A stretch of DNA of 64,000 bases from AC-32 sp963717725. Lineage in GTDB: Bacteria > Actinomycetota > Thermoleophilia > Gaiellales > Gaiellaceae. The translations under genes were made by a program, and so were the position numbers. This document shows, in pieces, positions 15,754 through 24,141 of the stretch. The notes under the pieces are model-generated. The model did not search any database, was not told the DNA's origin, and worked only from the letters and a program-made list of their open reading frames with translations. The DNA lies in assembly GCA_963717725.1 (NCBI GenBank), contig CAVQWS010000003.1:124001-188000 (forward strand), given 5' to 3'. How positions within the stretch are numbered: the stretch's first letter is position 1; each line of letters opens with the position of its first letter.

Positions 15754-16698
15754 TCACAGCAGCAGCATCGCGTCGCCGAACGAGTAGAAGCGATAGCGCT
15801 CCTCGATCGCGAGCCGGTAGAGCCGGCGCGTCTGCTCGACTCCGGCGAACGCCATCACCAGCGCGAGCAGGGTCGAGCGCGGCAGGTGGAAGTTCGTCAG
15901 CAGCGCGTCCACGCGGCGGAACTCGAAGCCGGGCGTGACGAAGAGGTCGGTGCGGCCGCTCAAGGACGCGCCGCGAACGAGCGACTCCAGCACGCGCACC
16001 GTCGTCGTCCCGACCGCGAGCACCCGCTCGGCGGCCTGGATCCGCTCCCACGCGGCGGGCTCGACCTCGTAGCGCTCGCTGTGCAGCTCGTGCTCCTCCA
16101 GCGTCTCGGCCGCGAGCGGGCGGAACGTGTCGAGGCCGACGTGGAGCGTCACCCGCTCGACGTCGAGGCCCGCGAGCAGCTCCGGCGTGAAGTGCAGCCC
16201 GGCGGTCGGCGCCGCGGCCGAGCCCTCGCTGCGGGCGTAGACGGTCTGGTAGCGCTCGGGATCGGCGAGCGGCTCGTGGATGTACGGCGGCAGCGGCGCC
16301 TCGCCCGCCGGCTCGCCCTCGAGGCGAAGACGCCAGCGGCCTTCGCCGAGCGACTCGAGCAACTCGACCGGGCCGAGCCGCTGCCCGGGTCGCAGCTTGC
16401 GCGAGGGCCGGGCGAGCCCTTCCCAGGTCCCGTTCGAGCCGACCCGCTCGAGCAGCAGCACCTCCGCCTCGCCCCCGCCCGGACGCTCGAGCCGCAGCCG
16501 CGCCGGCAGCACGCGCGTGTCGTTGACCACGACGAGCGTCCCCGCGGGAAGCTCGAGGGCCAGCTCGTCGAAGCGCCGGTGCCGCGTCTCACCGCTCGCG
16601 CGGTCGTGGACGAGCAGGCGCGACGCATCCCGCCGCTCGAGCGGGTGCTGCGCGATCAGCTCCCGCGGTAACTCGTAGTCCAGCTCGGAGGACCTCAT
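15754..16698 (-). CDS. queA: S-adenosylmethionine:tRNA ribosyltransferase-isomerase
   Basis: QueA transfers and isomerises the ribosyl part of SAM onto preQ1-tRNA to give epoxyqueuosine. The family's opening MRSSELDYELPRELIAQHPLERRDASRLL is intact, as are VVVNDTRVLPARL, PTAGLHFTPELL and the C-terminal TNFHLPRSTLLALVMAFAG and YRFYSFGDAMLL. At 314 residues it is slightly shorter than the usual 340-350, the form seen in many Actinomycetota. It diverges from a coiled-coil gene with only 27 nt between start codons. Confidence 0.95.
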   Translation of the reverse strand: MRSSELDYELPRELIAQHPLERRDASRLLVHDRASGETRHRRFDELALELPAGTLVVVNDTRVLPARLRLERPGGGEAEVLLLERVGSNGTWEGLARPSRKLRPGQRLGPVELLESLGEGRWRLRLEGEPAGEAPLPPYIHEPLADPERYQTVYARSEGSAAAPTAGLHFTPELLAGLDVERVTLHVGLDTFRPLAAETLEEHELHSERYEVEPAAWERIQAAERVLAVGTTTVRVLESLVRGASLSGRTDLFVTPGFEFRRVDALLTNFHLPRSTLLALVMAFAGVEQTRRLYRLAIEERYRFYSFGDAMLLL

Positions 16699-16707
16699 CC
16701 GACCCGG

Positions 16708-16717
16708 ACGTTACCGT
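16708..16717. promoter_or_regulatory. Divergent, overlapping -10 elements between queA and the coiled-coil gene
   Basis: Minus strand TAACGT (16713-16708) is 9 nt before the queA ATG. Plus strand TACCGT (16712-16717) is 8 nt before the ATG at 16726. The two hexamers overlap by 2 bases in a 27-nt gap, and neither gene has a Shine-Dalgarno. Confidence 0.5.
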
Positions 16718-16725
16718 TGCCGCCG

Positions 16726-17172
16726 ATGACTGACGACGCGATCGAAAAAGCGCGAGAACGGCTCCGCGAGGCGGCCGAGGGCCGTCCCGACGCGGCCGCG
16801 GTGGACGCCGCGCTCGAGCGGGCGCGCGCGCAGGTCGAGGAGCTGGCGCAAACGGCCGCCGAGCTCGAGGCAACGATCCCGGCCAGGGTCGAGCACGCGG
16901 TCAGCGACGGGCTGGCCGAGCAGGTTCGCCCGGTCGGCCGCAATCTCGCCGAGATCCGTGGCCTGATGAACCAGGTGATCCGGCGGCTCGAGCGCGTCGA
17001 GGGCGACCTGCTCTCAGAGCGCCATGCGCGCGTTGACGACCTCGGCCTGCTGGTCGACCTGATCACGTCCAGCTGGAAGTCGGTCGAACGGCGGTTGACG
17101 ACACTCGAGCGCAAGCTCCAGACGGGCGAGGGCGCGATCGTCTACCGCATGGAAGAGCGCCGTACCGGCTAG
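16726..17172 (+). CDS. Coiled-coil protein of unknown function
   Basis: 148-residue, strongly helical, charged protein without membrane segments or cysteines. Two long amphipathic stretches (about residues 5-60 and 75-140) suggest an elongated dimer. I recognise no family. The ATG at 16726 is preferred over the TTG at 16717 because it follows a TACCGT -10 at leaderless spacing. The 3' end faces the flippase-like gene, with a strong hairpin at 17197-17223 in between. Confidence 0.7.
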   Translation: MTDDAIEKARERLREAAEGRPDAAAVDAALERARAQVEELAQTAAELEATIPARVEHAVSDGLAEQVRPVGRNLAEIRGLMNQVIRRLERVEGDLLSERHARVDDLGLLVDLITSSWKSVERRLTTLERKLQTGEGAIVYRMEERRTG

Positions 17173-17193
17173 GGCCGCGTTTGCGCCGCCGCT

Positions 17194-18141
17194 TCAGGAC
17201 GTGCGGGCTTTGCCCGTGCGTCCGATCTTGGAACGGTAGAGCCGCTCCTCCACGGCCAGCCCGACCAGTCCGAGCGCGACCGCAAACCAGAGCGTCGAGA
17301 GCCTGATCAGAAGCGTGGCGGCCGCCGCCTGGGCCTTCGTGGTGTCGCCGAGCGCCTTGATCAGCGCGGCCATGCTCCCCTCCGCGACGCCGAGGCCGCC
17401 CGGCAGGAAGGAGAGCGCGCCGGCCAGGCTGCCGAGCGTGAAGACGACGATCGTGTCGGCGAGCGAGAGGTCGAGGCGCAGGCCCTTCATGCACACGTAG
17501 GCCGCGAGGCACTCGAACAGCCACGACACCGCGGAGAGCAGCGTCATCTCGACGAGCAGACGGGTGCCGAGCAGCGCACGGGCAGCGCCGGGTGCTTCGC
17601 CGAGGCGCGACCACCGATCGAGCAGCGGGCTGTGGACGACGAACACCGCGCCGGTGACGGCGACGACGGCGGCCACCAGCAGCGGCCAGTCCCGGGTGCC
17701 GGCGCCGCCGACGACCGCCAGCACGACCACCCCGGTCGCGTCGGTCACGCGCTCCGCGAACACGACCGGGGCCGAGCGCCGCACGGGCACATCGAACCCG
17801 CGCTTCAAGAGGCCCGACTTGAGCAGCTCGCCGAGCTTCGCGGGCGTGATCGTCATCGTCAGCCCGGCGACGAAGATCGTGAAGCTGCGGCCCGGCGGGA
17901 TCTCGATCTCCAGCTTGGTCAGATAGCGCTGCCAGCGGAAGAAGCGCAGCAGGTAGTTGAACGCGGTCAGCGCCAGAGCGAGCGGGAACAGCTCCCAGCG
18001 GAAGCTCGCCAGCTCGTCGCCGAGCGAGCCGAAGTCGGCCCAGAGCCCGAGCCCGAGCACCACGGCCACCGCCAGCGCGGCGGCGAGGATCAGCCCGCGC
18101 TTCAGGTGAATGCGAGGATCGCCGCCGCGGTCACGATCCAA
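17194..18141 (-). CDS. Lysylphosphatidylglycerol synthase-type membrane protein (flippase-like)
   Basis: 315-residue polytopic membrane protein of the UPF0104 / LPG_synthase_TM family, with eight or so helices. Diagnostic segments are FNYLLRFFRWQRYL, the loop GLTMTITPAKLGELLKSGLL and GSLAGALSFLPGGLGVAEGSMAALI. The soluble aminoacyl-transferase domain of MprF is absent, so the likely role is lipid or isoprenoid-linked substrate translocation (inference). The start is uncertain: the first possible codon is a TTG at 18141 that overlaps the DPPR synthase gene by 40 nt. The pair forms a two-gene operon. Confidence 0.85.
   Translation of the reverse strand: MDRDRGGDPRIHLKRGLILAAALAVAVVLGLGLWADFGSLGDELASFRWELFPLALALTAFNYLLRFFRWQRYLTKLEIEIPPGRSFTIFVAGLTMTITPAKLGELLKSGLLKRGFDVPVRRSAPVVFAERVTDATGVVVLAVVGGAGTRDWPLLVAAVVAVTGAVFVVHSPLLDRWSRLGEAPGAARALLGTRLLVEMTLLSAVSWLFECLAAYVCMKGLRLDLSLADTIVVFTLGSLAGALSFLPGGLGVAEGSMAALIKALGDTTKAQAAAATLLIRLSTLWFAVALGLVGLAVEERLYRSKIGRTGKARTS
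17197..17223. terminator. 27-nt hairpin with CTTTG apex (copy 1), between convergent genes
   Basis: A 12-bp stem (with G-U pairs) closed by a TTT loop: left arm 17197-17208, right arm 17212-17223. The core GCGGGCTTTGCCCGTG is shared with the hairpin at 30770-30796. It sits at the very 3' end of the 17194 gene and just past the plus-strand gene ending at 17172, where a bidirectional terminator would be expected. No long T-run follows. Confidence 0.5.
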
Positions 18142-19004
18142 CCGGCGACCGTGAGCATGATCGGCACGTCGCTCAGCAGCACCTGCTCCGGCTCTTCGCC
18201 GACGTCGTGACGGTGCATCAGCAGCAGGTAGCGGAAGACACCGAAGACGACGAACGGCACCGTCGCCAGCAGGGCCCGCGAGTGGCCGGCCGTGAGCGTG
18301 TAAAGGGCGTACGCGATCACCGTCGCGGAGGCGACGATTCCGATCAGCTGGTCAACGAGCTCGAGCGAGTAGCCCTCGAGCACCGGCCGGCCGGGCGTGC
18401 GCTCGGCGCCGACGAGCACGAGCTCGCCTCGGCGCTTCGCCAGGCCGAGGAAGAGCGCTAGCAGCGCAGTGCAGAGCAGCAGCCAGCCGGAGATCGGCAC
18501 GTTGACGGCCTCTGCGCCCGCGGCCGCGCGGATCACGAACAGCGCCGCGATCGTCAGCACGTCGAGCAGCACGACGTGCTTCAGCCGCAGCGTGTAGCCG
18601 GCCTGCAGCCCCGCAAAGGCCAGCACCAGCAGCACCGAAGCGAGCCCGAGCGGCACCACGAGCAGCAGCGCGAGCAGCGCCAGGCCCGCGGCGATCGTCA
18701 GCGCCGCACGCGGCGAGAGCTCACCGCGGGCGATCGGCCGCGAGCGCTTGACCGGGTGCAGCCGATCGTCGTGACGGTCGCGCACGTCGTTGCCCAGGTA
18801 CGACGCACTCGAGACCGCGCAGTAGGCGACGAAGCAGACGCACGCCTCCAGCCAGCGCAGCGGGTCGCCGAGCTTGGCCGCGAAGACGAGGCCGGCGAAG
18901 ACAAGCAGGTTCTTCGACCACTGCCGCGGGCGCAGCGCCACGAGCGCGGCTCGCGCGGGCGAGCGGCGGCGCGGCAGCTCGACGAGCTCGGGCGCGGCGA
19001 CCAC
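18102..19004 (-). CDS. Decaprenyl-phosphate phosphoribosyltransferase (UbiA superfamily)
   Basis: 300-residue UbiA-type prenyltransferase-fold membrane protein with about nine helices. The N-terminal LRPRQWSKNLLVFAGLVFA and the catalytic Asp-rich motif NDVRDRHDDRLHPVKRSRPIARGELSP (about 72-98) match DPPR synthase (Rv3806c type). That enzyme transfers 5-phosphoribose to decaprenyl phosphate, the precursor of decaprenyl-phospho-arabinose. No dprE1/dprE2 epimerase is in the window, so the end product is unknown here. GTG start, 6 nt after TAGCCT. Confidence 0.9.
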   Translation of the reverse strand: MVAAPELVELPRRRSPARAALVALRPRQWSKNLLVFAGLVFAAKLGDPLRWLEACVCFVAYCAVSSASYLGNDVRDRHDDRLHPVKRSRPIARGELSPRAALTIAAGLALLALLLVVPLGLASVLLVLAFAGLQAGYTLRLKHVVLLDVLTIAALFVIRAAAGAEAVNVPISGWLLLCTALLALFLGLAKRRGELVLVGAERTPGRPVLEGYSLELVDQLIGIVASATVIAYALYTLTAGHSRALLATVPFVVFGVFRYLLLMHRHDVGEEPEQVLLSDVPIMLTVAGWIVTAAAILAFT

Positions 19005-19010
19005 GCGCGG

Positions 19011-19016
19011 AGGCTA
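19011..19016 (-). promoter_or_regulatory. -10 hexamer, leaderless start of the DPPR synthase gene
   Basis: TAGCCT, 6 nt, GTG. Confidence 0.6.
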
Positions 19017-20390
19017 TCTGGGGCGCACGGGCAGCATCAGCTCGAAGCGGCTCCCCGTCTCGGCCGAGCTCTCGAGGCTGATGCGCCCGCCGAGCGCCGA
19101 CGCGAGCTCCTGCGCGATCGCCAGGCCCAGGCCGGTGCCGCCACCGCCGCGCGACCAGAACGGCCGGAAGATCCGCTCCCGCTCGGACGGCGCAATCCCC
19201 GGCCCACTGTCGGCGACGCCGACGTAGACGCTGCCGTCGGTCGCGGACAGCTCGAGCCCGACGCTGCCGCCGTCCGGCGTCCAGCGGAAGGCGTTTGAGA
19301 GCAGGTTCGTGATGATCTGCAGGACGCGGTCGCCGTCCGAGACGATCACCGGCTTGGCCTCGAGCTCTTGCCGGTAGTCGATCCCGCGCCGCCGCGCCTC
19401 CTCGCTGAAGGTGACGTACGCGCGGTCGACGACCCGCTCCATGTCGACCTCCTCGTGCAGCACGGTGAAGCGGTGCGCATCGAGCTTGGCCAGGTCGAGC
19501 ACGTCGCCGACGAGCCGTTCGAGCCGTTCCGCCTCCGCCGCGATCACCGTCAGCGAGGCCGCCCGCATCTCGTCGTCCGTGACGACGCCCTCACGCAGTG
19601 CGCCGACGTGGCCGCGAATGGCAGTCAACGGCGTGCGCAGCTCGTGCGAGACCGTCATCAGGAAGTTGCGCTCGAGCTCCTCCGCCTCGCCGAGCCGCGA
19701 GGCCATTTGGCCGAACCGCTCGGCGAGCTCGCCGATCTCACCGGCGCCGCCGCTCGGCACCTCGACGTCGTAGTTGCCGTGCGCGACCTCGTCGGCGGCC
19801 GCCGAGAGCTGCAGCACCGGCGTCGTGATCCGCCGCGACGAGTACCAGGCGAACGCCGCCGCCACGAGCACGCCGCCGGCGAACGCGATCAACAGCCGCT
19901 CGATCAGCGCGAGCCAGCGCTGGTTGAGCACCGTCTCCGGCTTGGCCACGACGATCGTGCCGAAGACGGTGCGGCCAACCTGCAGCGGTAGCGCCGCCGC
20001 CAGCAGCCGCTGGTGGCTCCCGGGTGGGCGGAAGGTGAAGTAGAGCGGGTTCTTGCGAGTCCGGATCGTGCGTTGGTTGACGACGTTCTTCGGCAGCACG
20101 GTGAACGCGGTCCCCTGCCCTGGGAAGAGATCGAGCCCGCGGTAGAAGATCTTGTCGCCGGTGGCGAGCTCGAGCTGGTGGGCCGAGAGCAGTTTCCGCC
20201 CGGCCTGCTTCCGGTAGAGCTGCGTCAGCCCGTTCGCCTCGCGGCCGACCTCGTTGTAGGCCTGGTGGCGCGCCTGGCTCTGCGCGTACGAGCGGAACAG
20301 CCGCAGCGCGATCGCCGCCGAGACGAGGCCGGCGACGACCACGCCGAGCAGGAAGAGCGCCGGGAGCTGGAAGCGCAGCGACCGCAACAT
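19014..20390 (-). CDS. Membrane sensor histidine kinase
   Basis: 458 residues: membrane helix 1 (about 9-31), a roughly 125-residue extracytoplasmic sensor region, helix 2 (about 165-187), a HAMP linker (RRITTPVLQLSAAADEVAHGNYD), the HisKA box with SHELRTPLTAIRGH (about 245) and an HATPase_c domain with N (NLLSNAFRW), G1 (DSGPGI), F (FRPFW) and G2 (GGTGLGLAIA) boxes. It lies directly downstream of its likely partner, the response regulator ending at 20406, in the same operon. The signal is unknown. Confidence 0.93.
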   Translation of the reverse strand: MLRSLRFQLPALFLLGVVVAGLVSAAIALRLFRSYAQSQARHQAYNEVGREANGLTQLYRKQAGRKLLSAHQLELATGDKIFYRGLDLFPGQGTAFTVLPKNVVNQRTIRTRKNPLYFTFRPPGSHQRLLAAALPLQVGRTVFGTIVVAKPETVLNQRWLALIERLLIAFAGGVLVAAAFAWYSSRRITTPVLQLSAAADEVAHGNYDVEVPSGGAGEIGELAERFGQMASRLGEAEELERNFLMTVSHELRTPLTAIRGHVGALREGVVTDDEMRAASLTVIAAEAERLERLVGDVLDLAKLDAHRFTVLHEEVDMERVVDRAYVTFSEEARRRGIDYRQELEAKPVIVSDGDRVLQIITNLLSNAFRWTPDGGSVGLELSATDGSVYVGVADSGPGIAPSERERIFRPFWSRGGGGTGLGLAIAQELASALGGRISLESSAETGSRFELMLPVRPR

Positions 20391-20405
20391 CGCGGCCTCG
20401 GGCGC

Positions 20406-21113
20406 CTAGGCGCTGACCGCCGCGTCGCGCGGGGGCGCGACCTTGTAGCCGACCCCCCAAACGGTGACGATCGGCGAGGCGTCGCCCAGCTTGCGGCGGA
20501 GCTGGCGCACATGCACGTCCACCGTCCGCGTGTCGCCGGCGAACGTGTAGCCCCAAACCCGCTCGAGCAGCTGGTCGCGCGTCAGCACGAGGCCGTTGTG
20601 GTCGAGCAGCTCCCAGAGCAGGTCGAACTCCTTCGGCGCGAGCTGGATCTCCTCGCCCGCGACGCGCGCCGTGCGGCGGCCGGCGTCGATCTCGAGGTCC
20701 CCGTGCTTGAGCTGCTTCTCCTCGGACTCGCGCCGCTCGGGAACGCTGCGGCGCAGGATCGACTTCACGCGCGCGACCAGCTCGCGCGGGTTGAACGGCT
20801 TCGTCAGGTAGTCGTCGGCGCCGACCTCGAGCCCGATGATCTTGTCCACGTCCTCGTCGCGGGCGGTCAGCATCAGGATCGGCACGTCGGAGTCCTTGCG
20901 GATCCGACGGCAGACCTCGATCCCGTCGACGTCCGGCAGCATCAGGTCGAGCACGATCAGGTCGGGCCGCTCCGAGTCGACCTGCGCGAGCGCCTCGGTG
21001 CCCGTGGCGGCGGTGCGAACCGAGTAGCCGGCGTTCTTCAGGTAGAGCGCGACGAACGAGGCGATCGAAGACTCGTCCTCGACCACCAACACCGACTGCG
21101 CCTGGGCTGTCAT
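20406..21113 (-). CDS. OmpR/PhoB-family response regulator
   Basis: 235 residues. A complete receiver domain: acidic pair EDE near 12, phospho-acceptor in LIVLDLMLPD (about Asp56), threonine in LTAR and lysine in TKPF. The winged-helix output domain includes LAPKEFDLLWELLDHNG and VHVRQLRRKLG. It is first in the operon with the histidine kinase. The ATG at 21113 begins 6 nt after TATCCT, so this pair is probably leaderless. Unlike the regulator at 7587, all phosphorylation residues are intact. Confidence 0.95.
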   Translation of the reverse strand: MTAQAQSVLVVEDESSIASFVALYLKNAGYSVRTAATGTEALAQVDSERPDLIVLDLMLPDVDGIEVCRRIRKDSDVPILMLTARDEDVDKIIGLEVGADDYLTKPFNPRELVARVKSILRRSVPERRESEEKQLKHGDLEIDAGRRTARVAGEEIQLAPKEFDLLWELLDHNGLVLTRDQLLERVWGYTFAGDTRTVDVHVRQLRRKLGDASPIVTVWGVGYKVAPPRDAAVSA

Positions 21114-21119
21114 GGCCTC

Positions 21120-21125
21120 AGGATA
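21120..21125 (-). promoter_or_regulatory. -10 hexamer, leaderless start of the two-component operon
   Basis: TATCCT, 6 nt, ATG. Confidence 0.65.
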
Positions 21126-21134
21126 AAGAGGGCG

Positions 21135-21614
21135 TCAGCTCCCGGGCGGCGGCGACCCGAGGGTGAAGGCCGTCCAGAAGTCCGGCAGCGATTGGTAGGG
21201 CCCGTTGTCGATCGACATCACGCCGTCGTTCAGGCCGTTGTCTCCCGTGCCGTCGATGTCCACTTCCCCGTGCGCCACGGCCGAGATCGAGATCCCGTTG
21301 CCCCTGACGTTGACGGTGAAGCGGCCGTCCTCGACGCGGAAGCCGAGGTTGCGCCCGGTGCAGTAGCTGACCTGCTTGGAGATGCGGCGCCGCTTGCAGC
21401 TCCACTGTGGCGCGTTCGCATCGTTGGGCCGGAAGTCGCGAATCTGGATGCGGCCGTTGTTCACGTGGCCGATGATCGTGCCGGTGACCTTGAGCGCGAG
21501 CGTGCCCTTGCCGCGCTTGACAGAGAGCGTCCCGTCGGTCGGGGTGCCGGCGGCCAGCGCGAGCGGTACCGTGATGGCCAGCAGGAGCAGGGTGAGTCCG
21601 AGGATCCGCCTCAT
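21135..21614 (-). CDS. Secreted protein of unknown function
   Basis: 159 residues with a signal peptide (MRRILGLTLLLLAITVPLALAAG) and a beta-rich remainder containing two cysteines (WSCKRRR and SYCTGRN) that may form a disulfide. The glycine-rich segment GEVDIDGTGDNGLNDGVMSIDNG recalls calcium-binding loops but is not a recognised motif. No family was identified. The ATG at 21614 is chosen because it gives a proper signal peptide; the 500-codon extension upstream is antisense to the neighbouring gene. Confidence 0.7.
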   Translation of the reverse strand: MRRILGLTLLLLAITVPLALAAGTPTDGTLSVKRGKGTLALKVTGTIIGHVNNGRIQIRDFRPNDANAPQWSCKRRRISKQVSYCTGRNLGFRVEDGRFTVNVRGNGISISAVAHGEVDIDGTGDNGLNDGVMSIDNGPYQSLPDFWTAFTLGSPPPGS

Positions 21615-21668
21615 CTGCTCGAAAGTATCGGCGCTCCAGGTGAGTTGGGGATCAGCGGGTTGTAAGGA

Positions 21669-23282
21669 ATGCGTAAACGCTTGGCGATAGTGGCGCTGGC
21701 AGCGGGGATCGCTGTGGGAGCCGTGGCAGCCGCGCCGGCTCAGACAGGGCCGCCGCGGCTGCTCGGGCTGCGCATCTCCAATGGCGGCACGCCCTTTGCG
21801 GGCGACACGCCGTGGCTGGCGACCGTCAGCCCGAACGGCGACGGCTTTCGCGACCGTGCGCTGATCCGCTTCAAGCTCGACCGTGCGGCCACCGTCGAGG
21901 TGCGCATCGTCGCCACTGATGAGGTGCGCCGTCCCGTGCAGACGATCTGGAGCACGCGCCGGCGGCTGCCGGCGGGCCCGCGGACGATCGTCTGGCGTCC
22001 CGCCCGCTCGACGCCCGACCGCACGTATCTCGTCCGGCTCGCCGTCACCGGCGCGAACGGGAGCCGTCGCGTCTACGGCTACGAGCCGCCGCGGCGGTAC
22101 CGGCTGACGAGCGGGCTGGTCGTCCGCGTGCAGGGAATCGACGCCGGCTTCCTCGCCCGCAGCTACCCGGTCGGCGGGACCGCGACCGTCGGGATCTCGA
22201 CCGACGCCAAGCGCGTGCGGCTGCAGCTCTTCTCGTTCGCGAGCCTGCCCAAGCCGACCGTGCACGACCTCCGCACCGGCGGCGTGGCGGTCGCGCCGGC
22301 CGTGGAGCTCGCCTGGCCGACCCGCGGCAGCACCGTCCACTACGTGCAGATCAGCGCCGCGGGCGTCGCCGCGAGCGGGCTCTACTTCCTGCGCGTGAAC
22401 TCGGGTGACGGACGCGTCGGCTACGCGCCGCTGATCCTGCGGCCGCGCACGCTCGGCGAGCACAAGGTCGCGGTCGTGCTCTCGACGAACACCTGGCAGG
22501 CCTACAACTTCCTCGACGCCAACGGCGACGGCTGGGGCGACAGCTGGTACGTGGGCGGCGCGAACCCGACGGTCGACCTGAGGCGTCCGTTCCTCGACTT
22601 CGGCGTCCCCTTCCGCTTCAAGGACTGGGACCTCAGCTTCATCTCGTGGCTCAATCGCACCGGCAAGCAGGTCGACTTCCTCACCGACGACGACCTCGAG
22701 CGCGCGCCGAGCGGCGACGCACTGCGGCGCGCGTACGACCTCGTTGTCTTCCCCGGCCATGAGGAGTACGTCAGCGGCCACGCCTATGACGTCGTCAGCC
22801 GCTACCGCGACCTCGGCGGCGACCTGATGTTCCTCTCGGCGAACAACTTCTTCTGGAAGGTGACGCGCTCGGGCCAGACGATTCGTCGCGTGGCGATGTG
22901 GCGCACGCTCGGCAAGCCGGAGGCCGCGCTCGTCGGCGTGCAGTGGGCCGCCTCGAACTACGGCAGCTCGCAGGCGCCGTACCTCGTGCAGGGCGCAACC
23001 TCCTCGCCGTGGGCATTCGCCGGCACCGGGCTTCGGAACGGCTCGACCTTCGGGCGCTACGGGATCGAGATCGACACGCGGGCGCCGAGCTCGCCGGCCG
23101 GGACCCGGCTGCTGGCACGGATTCCGAACGCGATCGGCTCGCACGACGCCGAGATGACGTACTACGAGGCGAGCTCGGGCGCGCGCGTGTTCGCCGCGGG
23201 GGCGCTCAACTTCACCGCGTCGATCACCGACCCGGCGGTCTCGCGCCTGGTCGACAACGTCTGGTCGCGGCTCGTCCGCTAG
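21669..23282 (+). CDS. Secreted protein with N,N-dimethylformamidase large-subunit-like domain
   Basis: 537 residues. A signal peptide (about 1-25) is followed by an Ig-like module with ATVSPNGDGFRDRALIRFKL, a FlgD-Ig-type signature. The C-terminal half (about 265-537) contains NTWQAYNFLDANGDGWGDSWY, DLVVFPGHEEYVS and LSANNFFWKV, which resemble the C-terminal domain found in DMFase beta subunits and many secreted actinobacterial proteins. Whether it hydrolyses an amide is unknown. It shares a CTAG stop with the convergent dehydrogenase gene. AAGGA lies just upstream of the ATG. Confidence 0.8.
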   Translation: MRKRLAIVALAAGIAVGAVAAAPAQTGPPRLLGLRISNGGTPFAGDTPWLATVSPNGDGFRDRALIRFKLDRAATVEVRIVATDEVRRPVQTIWSTRRRLPAGPRTIVWRPARSTPDRTYLVRLAVTGANGSRRVYGYEPPRRYRLTSGLVVRVQGIDAGFLARSYPVGGTATVGISTDAKRVRLQLFSFASLPKPTVHDLRTGGVAVAPAVELAWPTRGSTVHYVQISAAGVAASGLYFLRVNSGDGRVGYAPLILRPRTLGEHKVAVVLSTNTWQAYNFLDANGDGWGDSWYVGGANPTVDLRRPFLDFGVPFRFKDWDLSFISWLNRTGKQVDFLTDDDLERAPSGDALRRAYDLVVFPGHEEYVSGHAYDVVSRYRDLGGDLMFLSANNFFWKVTRSGQTIRRVAMWRTLGKPEAALVGVQWAASNYGSSQAPYLVQGATSSPWAFAGTGLRNGSTFGRYGIEIDTRAPSSPAGTRLLARIPNAIGSHDAEMTYYEASSGARVFAAGALNFTASITDPAVSRLVDNVWSRLVR

Positions 23283-24130
23283 GAGTACTCGAAGAAGCCG
23301 CGGCCGGTCTTGCGGCCGAGGTGGCCCTCGCGCTGCAGCTCGAGCAACCGCTCCGGCGGAGCCATCCGCTCCTCGCCGAGCGCGCCGTACAGCGCCTCGG
23401 AGGCGTGGACATGGATGTCGACGCCGATCAGGTCGATCAACGCGCAGGGGCCGATCGGCCAGCCGGCGCCGAACCGCATCGCACGGTCGACGTCGTCCGG
23501 GCTGACGCGAGCCTCGTCCAGCACGCGTACGCAGTCGTTCAGCAGCGGGATCAGGATCCGGTTGACGATGAAGCCGGGCGTGTCGTTGCAGGCGACGGGC
23601 TCCTTGCCGAGCTGCCGGGCGAAGGCAAACGCCGTGTCGAAGGCCTCGTCGCTCGTGTGCGCGGTGCGGACGACCTCGACGAGCGGCAGCACCGGCGCCG
23701 GGTTGAAGAAGTGCATGCCGACGACGCGCTCGGGCGTCTGCGTCGCGTCTGCGATCTGCGTGACCGAGAGCGCGGAGGTGTTCGTGGCGAGGATCGCGGG
23801 CGGCGGGACGAGGCGGTCGAGCTCTCCGAACAGCTCGCGCTTGACCTCGAGATCCTCGAAGGCTGCTTCGATCACGAGCTGGCAGTCCGCGAGGTCGACG
23901 AGCTCAGTCGTCAGCGTCAGGCGGCCGAGCGCGGCGTCCTTCTCGTCCTGGGTCAGCCGCTCCTTCTCGACTCCTCGGCCGAGGTAATGGTCGATCGTTC
24001 CTCGGGCACGCTCGCCTAGCTCGGGCTGCATCTCCCGGCCGACGACCTCGAAGCCGGCCTGCAGGCAGACCTGCGCGATCCCGGCACCCATCGTGCCGAG
24101 CCCGACGACCCCGACGCGAGCGATCTCCAC
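23279..24130 (-). CDS. 3-hydroxybutyryl-CoA dehydrogenase
   Basis: 283-residue NAD-dependent 3-hydroxyacyl-CoA dehydrogenase: the Rossmann GxGxxG reads GVVGLGTMGAGIAQ near the start, NTSALSVTQIA and GMHFFNPAPVLPLVEVV carry the catalytic His (about 138) and family signature, and DTPGFIVNRILIP leads the C-terminal domain. It acts in beta-oxidation or C4 acyl-CoA metabolism. The GTG at 24130 is chosen because it places VEIARVGVVGLG at the N-terminus. It is downstream of thiolase and a methyltransferase gene in one operon, a common fatty-acid-degradation pairing. Confidence 0.93.
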   Translation of the reverse strand: MEIARVGVVGLGTMGAGIAQVCLQAGFEVVGREMQPELGERARGTIDHYLGRGVEKERLTQDEKDAALGRLTLTTELVDLADCQLVIEAAFEDLEVKRELFGELDRLVPPPAILATNTSALSVTQIADATQTPERVVGMHFFNPAPVLPLVEVVRTAHTSDEAFDTAFAFARQLGKEPVACNDTPGFIVNRILIPLLNDCVRVLDEARVSPDDVDRAMRFGAGWPIGPCALIDLIGVDIHVHASEALYGALGEERMAPPERLLELQREGHLGRKTGRGFFEYS

Positions 24131-24141
24131 GGCGCGCGATC

